Below are positions 11,759 through 19,850 of a stretch of DNA of 64,000 nucleotides, in pieces. This DNA is from Pseudoalteromonas sp. H105 (GTDB lineage Bacteria; Pseudomonadota; Gammaproteobacteria; Enterobacterales; Alteromonadaceae). Under the pieces are notes generated by a model, which made no database searches, was not told where the DNA came from, and worked only from the letters and a program-made list of their open reading frames with translations. The DNA is taken from assembly GCF_001469215.1 (NCBI RefSeq), contig NZ_LOFH01000001.1, forward strand, positions 1 through 64,000, read 5' to 3'. Position 1 is the stretch's first letter. Each line of letters opens with the position of its first letter. The position numbers and the translations under genes are program-made.

Positions 11759-11791
11759 TAAGTTACGTGTTAATCGCGTAAAGGTAACTTA
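11759..11791 (+). promoter_or_regulatory. Nested inverted repeats in the fumarase leader
   Basis: TAAGTTAC (11759-11766) is the exact complement of GTAACTTA (11784-11791). Inside lie TTACG and CGTAA (11763-11767 and 11777-11781). The segment ends just before the AAGGA ribosome-binding site of the fumarase gene. It could be an operator or a 5'-leader hairpin; I assign no regulator. Confidence 0.35.
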
Positions 11792-11801
11792 AGGAACCCC
11801 T

Positions 11802-13328
11802 ATGAGTACAATTCGTCAGCAAGATTTTATTGATAGCATTGAAGATGCATTGCAATATATTTCGTTTTATCACCCTCTTGATTTTGTTCAAGCATTAGAA
11901 AAAGCTTATAACAAAGAACAAAGTAAAGCAGCTAAAGATGCGATAGCACAAATTTTGATTAACTCGCGTATGTCAGCAGAGGGCAAGCGTCCACTTTGCC
12001 AAGATACAGGCATTATTACGTGTTTTGTTAAAGTAGGTATGGATGTTAAATGGGATAAAACTGATTTAACCGTTCAGCAAATGGTTGATGAAGGTACACG
12101 CCGTGCATATTTAAACCCAGACAACCCTCTTCGAGCTTCAATTGTTGCTGACCCTGCCGGTACTCGTAAAAATACGAAAGATAATACCCCGTCTGTTGTT
12201 CATATCGATTTAGTTGCCGGTGGTGAAGTGGAAGTGATGGTTGCTGCTAAAGGCGGTGGTTCAGAGAATAAAACTAAAATGGTGATGTTAAACCCATCTG
12301 ATGATGTGGCTGCTTGGGTTGAAAAAACGCTACCAACGATGGGAGCGGGTTGGTGTCCACCTGGTATGCTGGGAATAGGCATTGGTGGTACCGCTGAAAA
12401 AGCGGCTGTGCTGGCTAAAGAGTCGTTAATGGACCCTGTTGATATCCATGAGTTGATGGAACGAGGTGCAGAAACTACTGAAGAAAAAATGCGTTTAGAC
12501 ATTTTTGAACGTGCGAATAAATTAGGTATTGGTGCACAAGGTTTAGGTGGTTTAACGACGGTTGTTGATGTAAAAATTAAAACAGCGCCTACTCATGCAG
12601 CATCAAAACCTGTTGTTATGATCCCAAACTGTGCTGCAACTCGTCACGTTCATTTCACGCTTGATGGGTCAGGTCCTGCAAATTTGAACGCGCCTAAACT
12701 TGAAGATTGGCCAGAAGTCACATTTGAAGTAGGTGAAGGCACTCGTCGTGTTGACCTCAATACTTTGACAAAAGAAGACACGCAAGAATGGAAAATGGGT
12801 GAAACTGTCTTGCTATCAGGCACCATTTTAACGGGCCGTGATGCCGCTCATAAGCGCTTGCAAGATATGATTAATTCGGGAGAAGGCTTACCTGAAGGCG
12901 TCGACTTTGATAATAAATTTATTTACTACGTTGGCCCAGTTGATGCGGTTCGTGATGAAGCGGTAGGCCCCGCAGGCCCAACTACGGCTACGCGCATGGA
13001 TAAATTTACCGACATGATGTTAGAAAAAACCGGCATTATTGGTATGATAGGAAAGGCTGAGCGAGGTCCTGCGACGGTAGAATCTATCAAAAATAATAAG
13101 TCTGTTTATTTAATGGCTGTGGGTGGTGCTGCTTACCTTGTGTCTAAAGCAATCAAAAAAGCTCGAGTAGTGGCATTTGAAGACTTAGGTATGGAAGCTA
13201 TTTACGAATTTGAAGTCGAAGATATGCCAGTGACGGTTGCCGTAGACAGTGAAGGTGCAAATGCACATACGCAAGGCCCTGCGATTTGGAAAGCTAAAAT
13301 TGAAGAGCTTGATGGCAAATTAAAGTAA
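11802..13328 (+). CDS. fumA: Class I fumarate hydratase (iron-sulfur)
   Basis: The 508-residue enzyme hydrates fumarate to malate in the TCA cycle. Class I signatures include RPLCQDTGIITCFVKVG (first cluster cysteine about residue 66), GAGWCPPGMLGIGIGGTAEKAA, VMIPNCAATRHVHF and the C-terminal swivel-domain GPTTATRMDKF. The three cysteine motifs fit the ligands of an oxygen-sensitive [4Fe-4S] cluster. It is monocistronic, with an AAGGA ribosome-binding site before the ATG. The family also includes FumB, and the two cannot be separated by sequence alone. Confidence 0.94.
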   Translation: MSTIRQQDFIDSIEDALQYISFYHPLDFVQALEKAYNKEQSKAAKDAIAQILINSRMSAEGKRPLCQDTGIITCFVKVGMDVKWDKTDLTVQQMVDEGTRRAYLNPDNPLRASIVADPAGTRKNTKDNTPSVVHIDLVAGGEVEVMVAAKGGGSENKTKMVMLNPSDDVAAWVEKTLPTMGAGWCPPGMLGIGIGGTAEKAAVLAKESLMDPVDIHELMERGAETTEEKMRLDIFERANKLGIGAQGLGGLTTVVDVKIKTAPTHAASKPVVMIPNCAATRHVHFTLDGSGPANLNAPKLEDWPEVTFEVGEGTRRVDLNTLTKEDTQEWKMGETVLLSGTILTGRDAAHKRLQDMINSGEGLPEGVDFDNKFIYYVGPVDAVRDEAVGPAGPTTATRMDKFTDMMLEKTGIIGMIGKAERGPATVESIKNNKSVYLMAVGGAAYLVSKAIKKARVVAFEDLGMEAIYEFEVEDMPVTVAVDSEGANAHTQGPAIWKAKIEELDGKLK

Positions 13329-13338
13329 TTTGCCTCAT

Positions 13339-13376
13339 TGATAGCGGTATTGCGGGGTAACCCTATACCGCTATCA
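13339..13376 (+). terminator. Strong hairpin after fumarase (no T-tract)
   Basis: TGATAGCGGTAT and ATACCGCTATCA form a 12-bp perfect stem, with GGGG...CCC pairing in the loop. It begins 10 bases after the stop. No T-run follows, so it may be a 3' stabilising hairpin or a Rho-assisted terminator. Confidence 0.6.
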
Positions 13377-13727
13377 GATCAGACCAGTTTGTATCCCTGC
13401 TTAGAAATATTCCCAACCCCTTATAATAAAACAAGTATTACACTCTTATAAGTTGTAATAATTACTTTACAGTGATTCATGCTGTTACGTTAACGTAAAG
13501 TGAAACGACATATTTATTATATATATTGCATATTAATTTTTACAATGTGCTTTTTATTGCATTAATTAACTTATAATTACGTTTTATGAAGTGCGTTTAT
13601 GATGCTTAGTTATTTTGAGTGGTTTTATCATCTCATATAGTGGTCAGGCTCATTGCTAAGTGATAAAGTCTCGGCAATTTCAGCGCGTTTACCCTCTCAC
13701 GGGTTATAAATTTCGGAGTAAAATAAA
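13377..13727. other. Intergenic region upstream of leucine dehydrogenase
   Basis: About 350 AT-rich bases without a gene. It holds the LiuR-like palindrome at 13485-13498 and a GGAG ribosome-binding site at 13714-13717. The long leader between the palindrome and the GTG start (about 230 bases) has no other feature I can support. Confidence 0.5.
13485..13498 (+). promoter_or_regulatory. LiuR-like operator palindrome
   Basis: TTACGTTAACGTAA is a perfect 14-bp palindrome upstream of leucine dehydrogenase. It has the form expected for sites of LiuR, the MerR-family regulator of branched-chain amino-acid breakdown in gammaproteobacteria, whose regulon can include leucine dehydrogenase. The match to the LiuR consensus is from memory; the regulator gene is not in this window. 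Confidence 0.55.
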
Positions 13728-14768
13728 GTGGCTGTGTTTAATCAAGTTGATTTTGATAACCACGAACAAGTGGTTTTTTGTTCAGATAAAGAATCAGGCC
13801 TTCGTGCCATAATTGCCGTTCACAACACCAAATTAGGTCCTGCTGTGGGTGGATGCAGAATGTGGGATTATGCTAACGATGACGACGCAGTAATCGACGC
13901 ACTTCGTTTATCCAAAGGCATGACGTATAAAAATGCAGTAGCTCGTCTTCCTTTTGGTGGGGGCAAGTCAGTTATTATTGGTAATGCAAAAGAAATAAAA
14001 TCAGAACAACTTTTTCGTGCATTTGGCCGCCAATTAGAGCGTTTAAATGGTAGTTATTATTCAGCAGAAGATGTGAATATTACCTGTGCTGATGTGGCTA
14101 TTATGAACAAAGAGACAAATTACGTACTTGGACTTGAAGGTAAAAGTGGTAACCCATCACCGTTCACAGCATATGGTACATTTTTAGGTATTAAAGCCGC
14201 TTTACAGCATCAACGTGGCCATCAAGATTTAAGTGGCGTTAAAGTTGCTGTACAAGGTCTAGGGGCTGTTGCTTATGGTTTATGTAAACATTTACATGAA
14301 GCCGGTGCTCAACTTTTTGTTACCGATATAAACCAAGACGCTATTGACCGTGTGGTCAATGATTTTGCTGCTACAGCGGTTGGTATTGATGACATTTATG
14401 ACTTAGATGTTGATGTGTATGCACCGTGTGCATTAGGCGCCACAGTGAACGATAAAACAATACCGCGCTTAAAAGCGACTATTATTGCGGGTTGTGCAAA
14501 TAACCAATTAGCAGAATCTCGCCATGGAGAAATCATACGTGAAAAGGGGGTTTTGTACGCCCCGGATTACGTGATTAACGCAGGCGGTATCATCAATGTA
14601 TATTATGAAACAGCACCTGAAGGCTATTCAGTTGACGCATCAAATAAACACGTTGAAGGTATTTATGATACGTTGACTGAAATTTTTGCTCGCAGTGAAA
14701 AAGAACAAAAATCAACGCATATTATTGCAGATGAGTTAGCTCAAGAAATCATAGAAAACGGTTTATAA
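13728..14768 (+). CDS. ldh: Leucine (branched-chain amino acid) dehydrogenase
   Basis: This 346-residue Glu/Leu/Phe/Val dehydrogenase oxidatively deaminates leucine, valine and isoleucine with NAD. Visible motifs are LGPAVGGCRMW, LSKGMTYKNAVARLPFGGGKSVI with the catalytic lysine of the glycine-rich region, SAEDVNIT, and the Rossmann motif VAVQGLGAVAYGL. Length and the GGCR motif favour leucine rather than glutamate dehydrogenase. The start is GTG behind GGAG. It is monocistronic, with a strong terminator directly after the stop, and likely controlled by the LiuR-like palindrome upstream. Confidence 0.92.
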   Translation: MAVFNQVDFDNHEQVVFCSDKESGLRAIIAVHNTKLGPAVGGCRMWDYANDDDAVIDALRLSKGMTYKNAVARLPFGGGKSVIIGNAKEIKSEQLFRAFGRQLERLNGSYYSAEDVNITCADVAIMNKETNYVLGLEGKSGNPSPFTAYGTFLGIKAALQHQRGHQDLSGVKVAVQGLGAVAYGLCKHLHEAGAQLFVTDINQDAIDRVVNDFAATAVGIDDIYDLDVDVYAPCALGATVNDKTIPRLKATIIAGCANNQLAESRHGEIIREKGVLYAPDYVINAGGIINVYYETAPEGYSVDASNKHVEGIYDTLTEIFARSEKEQKSTHIIADELAQEIIENGL

Positions 14769-14777
14769 TGTGTTATA

Positions 14778-14809
14778 AAAGCAAAGGTGTCTATATACAC
14801 CTTTGCTTT
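14778..14809 (+). terminator. Terminator of leucine dehydrogenase
   Basis: AAAGCAAAGGTGT-CTATAT-ACACCTTTGCTTT is a 13-bp perfect stem starting 9 bases after the stop codon, followed by T-rich sequence. Confidence 0.85.
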
Positions 14810-14859
14810 GTTCTCTAAGTTCGTTACGCTAGCTGTAAATTCTACTGCGTGAAAACGTC

Positions 14860-15510
14860 ATGACTGAAATCGATATAGATACGTGGCCTCGTAGCCAACA
14901 CTTCTCACTTTTTAAAGACTTTAACCAACCTTACTTTAATGTTTGCATCGTTATTGACGCAAAAAGATTATTTGATTTTTGTAAATCTAATCATCACTCA
15001 TTTTTTCAAAGTTATATTTTCTTAGCTTTACGCGCATGCCATCAATACCCACCTATGCTTCAGCGAATAATAAATAACGCCCCTTGGCAGCTTGACGGTG
15101 CTCGCGCAAGTGTTGTTGAGTTGGCCACTGACGACACGTTTCGGTTTAGCTATTTTTCACTCAAGCAACCGTTTGCTGACTTTAGTAAGCATGTCCAACA
15201 AGTGAGTAGTAACTCCAAGGTATTACCTTTATTTTCAGAGGCATTTGCTCATACTGAAGGCCAAGCTGATTTAATCCATATATCGGTATTGCCGTGGCTT
15301 GATTTTACCAGTTTTTCACATGCACATACTCATGGCATAAGCATGGGTATACCGAAATTAGTGTTTGGAAAATACAATAAAGAAACAGGTAAAATGCCAC
15401 TCTCTATAGATGTTCATCATGCATTGATGGACGGCCTTCACGTAGCCCGTTTTATTGAGCATTTTCAAAATTGTATTGATCAATATTGCCAACCTGTACA
15501 TATAGATTAA
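14860..15510 (+). CDS. CatA-like O-acyltransferase (chloramphenicol acetyltransferase family)
   Basis: The protein has 216 residues. The catalytic HHALMDG motif (HHxxxDG, His about residue 187) and the family pattern FTSFSHAHTHGISMGIPKLVFGKY place it in the type A chloramphenicol acetyltransferase fold, an acetyl-CoA-dependent trimeric enzyme. Chromosomal members of this group in marine bacteria are often of unknown substrate, so antibiotic resistance should not be assumed. It stands alone between ldh and the GGDEF gene. The start is the ATG at 14860; no strong ribosome-binding site is visible. Confidence 0.82.
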   Translation: MTEIDIDTWPRSQHFSLFKDFNQPYFNVCIVIDAKRLFDFCKSNHHSFFQSYIFLALRACHQYPPMLQRIINNAPWQLDGARASVVELATDDTFRFSYFSLKQPFADFSKHVQQVSSNSKVLPLFSEAFAHTEGQADLIHISVLPWLDFTSFSHAHTHGISMGIPKLVFGKYNKETGKMPLSIDVHHALMDGLHVARFIEHFQNCIDQYCQPVHID

Positions 15511-15671
15511 GCGGCACTATTTAGATAATGAAAAACAAATTAATACTGTGCTAATATGGATGTTAAGTAGACAATAATAATAATAATGATAATTTAGTTA
15601 TGACAAAGAATGGACTAACCGTTCTTTTTATTGCTAAAGACTTGGCTAAGTGTGCTCTCAAAGGCGTTCAT

Positions 15672-18557
15672 ATGATGAAGCGTATCAGTGTGTTTTTAAT
15701 CTGTGTAATCCAATTTACTTGCTTTGCAGCCCAAAGCACGCGACTCCCCCTCAATGATTATTTTTCTGAAACTTGGAATACACGTACAGGTCTCCCTCAT
15801 AATAGTATCAATAGCGTTACACAAACGTCAGACGGTTATATTTGGGTTGCAACATGGGAAGGGCTCGCACGCTTTAATGGGCGCGACTTTAAGTTGTTTA
15901 CACGATCCGAGATTGAAGGACTGCCAGACTCGGGTTTACGAAGCCTTTCGGCTGAATCCGATGGTAGTTTATACATCGTTGGTGCGCGTGGTGGAATAAG
16001 TCATTTAAAAAATGGGCAATGGAAAACATCACCCAATGCACAGGCGATGGTTAATCATATTTTAAATCCGACTCCCTCAGAAGTATGGCTTGGTCTTGAA
16101 GGGAAGGGCTTAGTCGTTCGAGACAAAACAACCGATCATGAATCTCACCTTTTAATTAACTTAAGTGTTTACCGATTAATACAAGACAGCGACGCCGTCA
16201 TTTGGGCTGCCACAAGCGAGGGCTTATATCGAATTAAAGATAAAAACCCACAATTAGTCACACTAGCCCAAGGTTTACCTTCAAGTTCTATTTATACACT
16301 TCTATTGACCCGCCAGGGTCAGTTAATTGTAGGTGGAGAAAAAGGTGCGTGGCGTTTGGTTAAGGATCAATTTGAAACAATACACGTTGATCTTGATGGG
16401 GAGTCAGTTTCGAGTCTTTTAGAAGATAACCATGGTGATCTTTGGCTCGGAACGATCAATAAGGGCTTATTTCGACTCAGTACATCAGGACTTGAGCAGC
16501 TTGATTCAGAAGCTGGCTTGCCTGCAAACCGAATTTTGTCATTGTTACAAGACAGAGAGGGGAGTATTTGGGTGGGCACGAATGGAGGTTTATATCGCTT
16601 ACGTGAAGCTCCTTTCTCTGTATGGACAAAAAAGCGTGGATTAAGTGGGAATTATATTCGAGCAGTGCTTTCTCATTCTGATGGCAGTATGTGGGTTGGC
16701 AGTAGCTCAGGCTTAAATCGTATCAAAGATGATAAAGTGCAAAGTTATTCAGTCGCTAATCAGGTGAAACCTTTATCAGTATTAAGTCTTACTGAAGATG
16801 AGTCAGCAGGCGTATGGATTGGCACTTACACCTCAGGAATTTTGCGTGTTGTTGATGATAAAATCTATCCTGTACTTGATCGGGATGGTGGACTTGCCAG
16901 TAACGAAGTAAGGGCGTTACTTTTTGATAATAAAAAACGATTATGGGCAGGCACCGCTACAGGGTTAACGCGAATAGAAACGGATGGCTCAATTACTCAG
17001 TTTACTACTGATGAAGGCCTCCCCGGTGACTTTATTATGGCATTGGAGCAAGATTCCAAAGGCAATATATGGGTTGGTACTGGGGTCGGTGTGGCTATGT
17101 TTAACGATTCTCTAGGTAAGTTTAAAGGGCAACAGTTTCCGCGAAAATTTAATGCAGAATACGCGTTTGGTTTTTTCAGCCAAAACAATAATATGTGGAT
17201 GACAACGGACCGAGGGCTTATTCGGTTTAATATTGAAACTGGTCGAATTGATATGCTTGGTCGGGAGCAAGGGCTGCCCGTTGATAAGTTATTTCAATTA
17301 GTTGCTCAAGGTGATTTATTCTGGTTATCAAGTAATCGCGGCATTATTCAAATTAAGCAGCAGCAAGTTAATGATTTTTTAGATAACAAAGCGGCAGATG
17401 TATTGCAGTATCAGCTTTATGATGAAGGTGATGGGATGCTCAGCGCGCAAGCGAATGGCGGATCGAGTCCTGCCGCTACACTTCACCACGATGGCAGTGT
17501 TTGGTTTGCTACAGCGAATGGGGTAGCCAGTGTGATGCCTGAACGATTAAAACGTGCCTCTCAATTAGAATTACCTACAGTGATCGAATCATTGGTTGTT
17601 GATGGTGACACTATAAATATTAACGATTTAAAAAGCCCCATTCAACTTGCGGCTGGTTCAGATAGAGTATCATTTCACTACGCTGGTTTGAGTTTTATCA
17701 TGTCACAAAGGCTTAAATTCCAGACTAAATTGTTAGGTTATAACGATAAATGGGTTGATCGACATAAGCTCAACATTACTGAATATACAAACCTTGCACC
17801 GGGTAAATATACTTTTATGGTGCGTTCAGGCTATCCTAATGCAGCTTGGCAAGATAATTATCGGGCCATAACGTTTGAAATAAAGCCATATTTTTGGCAG
17901 GAAATTAGTTTCAAATTAGTCGTTTTCATCACGGTATTATTACTTTGCTATTGCCTCTATAAGTACCGACTTTATCACTATAAAAAAATCGAAAAACGAT
18001 TAACCGAAAGAGTAGAGCAACAAACATTTGCGTTACAGTCACAAAATGATGCATTTGCTCACCAAGCCACCCATGATCAATTAACTGGAATACCGAATAG
18101 ACGCGCTTTTGATGATTGGCTTGCAGATAACTTTAATGACTTCAAACGCTCGGGTCGACCATTGGCATTAGTTATTGTTGATATTGATTATTTCAAGCGG
18201 ATAAACGACAACTGGTCTCACATAATAGGTGATAGAGTTATATGCGTAGTGGCGAATATTCTTCAACAATGCTGTGAAGACAATGAATACCAGGTATCGC
18301 GATGGGGTGGGGAAGAATTTACGTTACTTTTACCCAATAAAACCATCGATCAAGCACGTGTTTTGTGTGAACAATTACGTGAAGAAATCGCTGAGTATGA
18401 CTTTTCTAGTATTGCGGTAGATTTATCAATAACTGCGAGTTTTGGTGTGGCTGATTCCCGCTGTGTTGATGAATATGATCGACTTCTTGCAAGGGCAGAT
18501 AAAGCGTTATACCAGGCTAAAGCAAATGGTCGAAACCGGGTTGAAGAGCTTAATTAA
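15672..18557 (+). CDS. Beta-propeller sensor diguanylate cyclase
   Basis: This is a periplasmic-sensor GGDEF protein of about 961 residues. A signal peptide (MKRISVFLICVIQFTCFAAQ) supports the start at 15672, which has AAGGC upstream; the frame opens at 15600 without a ribosome-binding site. Then come about 14 Reg_prop propeller repeats (such as SDGYIWVATWEGLARFNG), a Y_Y_Y domain about 650-740, a transmembrane helix about 745 (LVVFITVLLLCYCLY), a short coiled coil and a GGDEF domain. GGEEF at about residue 878 and DIDYFKRIND suggest an active cyclase making c-di-GMP. The inhibitory RxxD site is replaced by DNEY. Confidence 0.9.
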   Translation: MMKRISVFLICVIQFTCFAAQSTRLPLNDYFSETWNTRTGLPHNSINSVTQTSDGYIWVATWEGLARFNGRDFKLFTRSEIEGLPDSGLRSLSAESDGSLYIVGARGGISHLKNGQWKTSPNAQAMVNHILNPTPSEVWLGLEGKGLVVRDKTTDHESHLLINLSVYRLIQDSDAVIWAATSEGLYRIKDKNPQLVTLAQGLPSSSIYTLLLTRQGQLIVGGEKGAWRLVKDQFETIHVDLDGESVSSLLEDNHGDLWLGTINKGLFRLSTSGLEQLDSEAGLPANRILSLLQDREGSIWVGTNGGLYRLREAPFSVWTKKRGLSGNYIRAVLSHSDGSMWVGSSSGLNRIKDDKVQSYSVANQVKPLSVLSLTEDESAGVWIGTYTSGILRVVDDKIYPVLDRDGGLASNEVRALLFDNKKRLWAGTATGLTRIETDGSITQFTTDEGLPGDFIMALEQDSKGNIWVGTGVGVAMFNDSLGKFKGQQFPRKFNAEYAFGFFSQNNNMWMTTDRGLIRFNIETGRIDMLGREQGLPVDKLFQLVAQGDLFWLSSNRGIIQIKQQQVNDFLDNKAADVLQYQLYDEGDGMLSAQANGGSSPAATLHHDGSVWFATANGVASVMPERLKRASQLELPTVIESLVVDGDTININDLKSPIQLAAGSDRVSFHYAGLSFIMSQRLKFQTKLLGYNDKWVDRHKLNITEYTNLAPGKYTFMVRSGYPNAAWQDNYRAITFEIKPYFWQEISFKLVVFITVLLLCYCLYKYRLYHYKKIEKRLTERVEQQTFALQSQNDAFAHQATHDQLTGIPNRRAFDDWLADNFNDFKRSGRPLALVIVDIDYFKRINDNWSHIIGDRVICVVANILQQCCEDNEYQVSRWGGEEFTLLLPNKTIDQARVLCEQLREEIAEYDFSSIAVDLSITASFGVADSRCVDEYDRLLARADKALYQAKANGRNRVEELN

Positions 18558-18929
18558 TTTAATGAATGGCGCTAAGGCCTGTAACCTTTACAGGTTGAAT
18601 TTGCAGCAGTCCGTTTGGTCTTTAGGCAAGGCAGTATCTATGTGGTGTGGTATTTACCCATAGATAGGCGATAACGCGGAATCAATGCCAAACTGGCGCT
18701 GCTCTTCGGGTTCTGCCTAGGGGAGATTTACTCTTTATTGCTCGGTTTTGACTTAGCCCATTAGGTTGCAAACATTGCGCCGCGATTAAACTGCCCTCTA
18801 GTTTGAGCAAATTTTAATTCGCAAGGGTCAATAGACCTTAGTTGTTTTTATATATTTAGCCAGTGATAGATTGAATTATGTACCATGCGCGCATATTAAT
18901 AGGTTAAGAACTTATTATTGAGCTTTAAG
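18558..18929. other. Gene-free region with inverted repeats, possible dispersed repeat
   Basis: No gene was found. The region is more GC-rich and more structured than other spacers here. CCTGTAA/TTACAGG lies near 18580-18596, TATCTATG/CATAGATA at 18635-18642 and 18659-18666, and GGCGCTGCTCTTCGG follows. It looks like a mosaic of short repeats rather than a promoter, but only one copy is in the window. The downstream end carries the promoter of the MtfA-like gene. Confidence 0.35.
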
Positions 18930-19754
18930 ATGGTTAATGCTTTATTACTTTTTTTGCTAGTTATGTTTGTTGCTATTTATTGGCATTGGCCTAAATTACA
19001 GCATCGATTTTGGCTCAATAAATACCATGGTAATCAATTAAGCGAGCAACAAAAAACACTGCTATTGAGATACATGCCAATCTATCAAAAAATGACTGAT
19101 GCTGACCGCGAAAAGCTAGAACGTCATGTGGTTTGGTTTTTAAATGAAAAACGGTTTATTGGTTGTGATGGTTTAAAACTAAATGATGCCATGAAACTGA
19201 TCGTTGCAGCTGATGCATGTTTGTTAGTATTGAACAAACCATGGCCACTCTATAAAAACGTGAAAGAGATATTACTTTATCCTAGTGCTTATTATGCGCC
19301 TCAGACGTCTACGGATAATGCAGGCCTTGTCAGTTATCATAATACAGTTCGTCAAGGAGAGTCTTGGCCAGGCGGCACGTTGGTGTTAAGTTGGCATGAT
19401 GTACTTGAGGGAAATCGCCTCCCCAGCGACGGCCATAATTTAGTCTTTCATGAGTTTGCCCATCAACTCGATCAAGAAACAGGCAAAACAACCGGGACTC
19501 CTGTACTTGCTAAAACAACAGATTACAAAGAGTGGGCAAGAATTTTCAGTCGTGCTTTCACTCTCCTTAAAACACATGTTGCCTATGGTATGCCCCATGT
19601 TATTCATAGTTATGGGGCAACGAACGAAGCTGAATTTTTTGCAGTGATCACCGAAACATTCTTAGAAAAGCCCAACGATCTTCGCCAATATGATCCTGAG
19701 ATTTACTCAATGCTGGTGGGCTACTTCGGCTTTGACCCAATTAAATGGCATTAA
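18930..19754 (+). CDS. mtfA: MtfA-like zinc peptidase
   Basis: A protein of about 274 residues. The HEFAH zinc motif lies at about residue 174 (LVFHEFAHQLDQETGK), with a downstream glutamate in NEAEFFAVITETF and a C-terminal YFGFDP typical of the family. E. coli MtfA binds the repressor Mlc (DgsA) and has peptidase activity, which links it to glucose uptake control. Whether that partner exists here is unknown. An N-terminal hydrophobic segment (LLLFLLVMFVAIYWHW) suggests a membrane anchor. A TTG start at 18918 is the alternative. Confidence 0.85.
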   Translation: MVNALLLFLLVMFVAIYWHWPKLQHRFWLNKYHGNQLSEQQKTLLLRYMPIYQKMTDADREKLERHVVWFLNEKRFIGCDGLKLNDAMKLIVAADACLLVLNKPWPLYKNVKEILLYPSAYYAPQTSTDNAGLVSYHNTVRQGESWPGGTLVLSWHDVLEGNRLPSDGHNLVFHEFAHQLDQETGKTTGTPVLAKTTDYKEWARIFSRAFTLLKTHVAYGMPHVIHSYGATNEAEFFAVITETFLEKPNDLRQYDPEIYSMLVGYFGFDPIKWH

Positions 19755-19850
19755 CCGACAAATTAAGACGCTTTATCATATATAGCTGGTAACTTGCTTC
19801 GCTTTTTGTTGCAATCATATTAATAAATAACAAAAGCAAGCGAGAAATCG

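Noticed and set aside
14860..15510. Antibiotic resistance (chloramphenicol acetyltransferase)
   Set aside because: The fold and HHxxxDG motif fit, but the gene sits in core chromosome without mobile context, so a resistance role is not supported.
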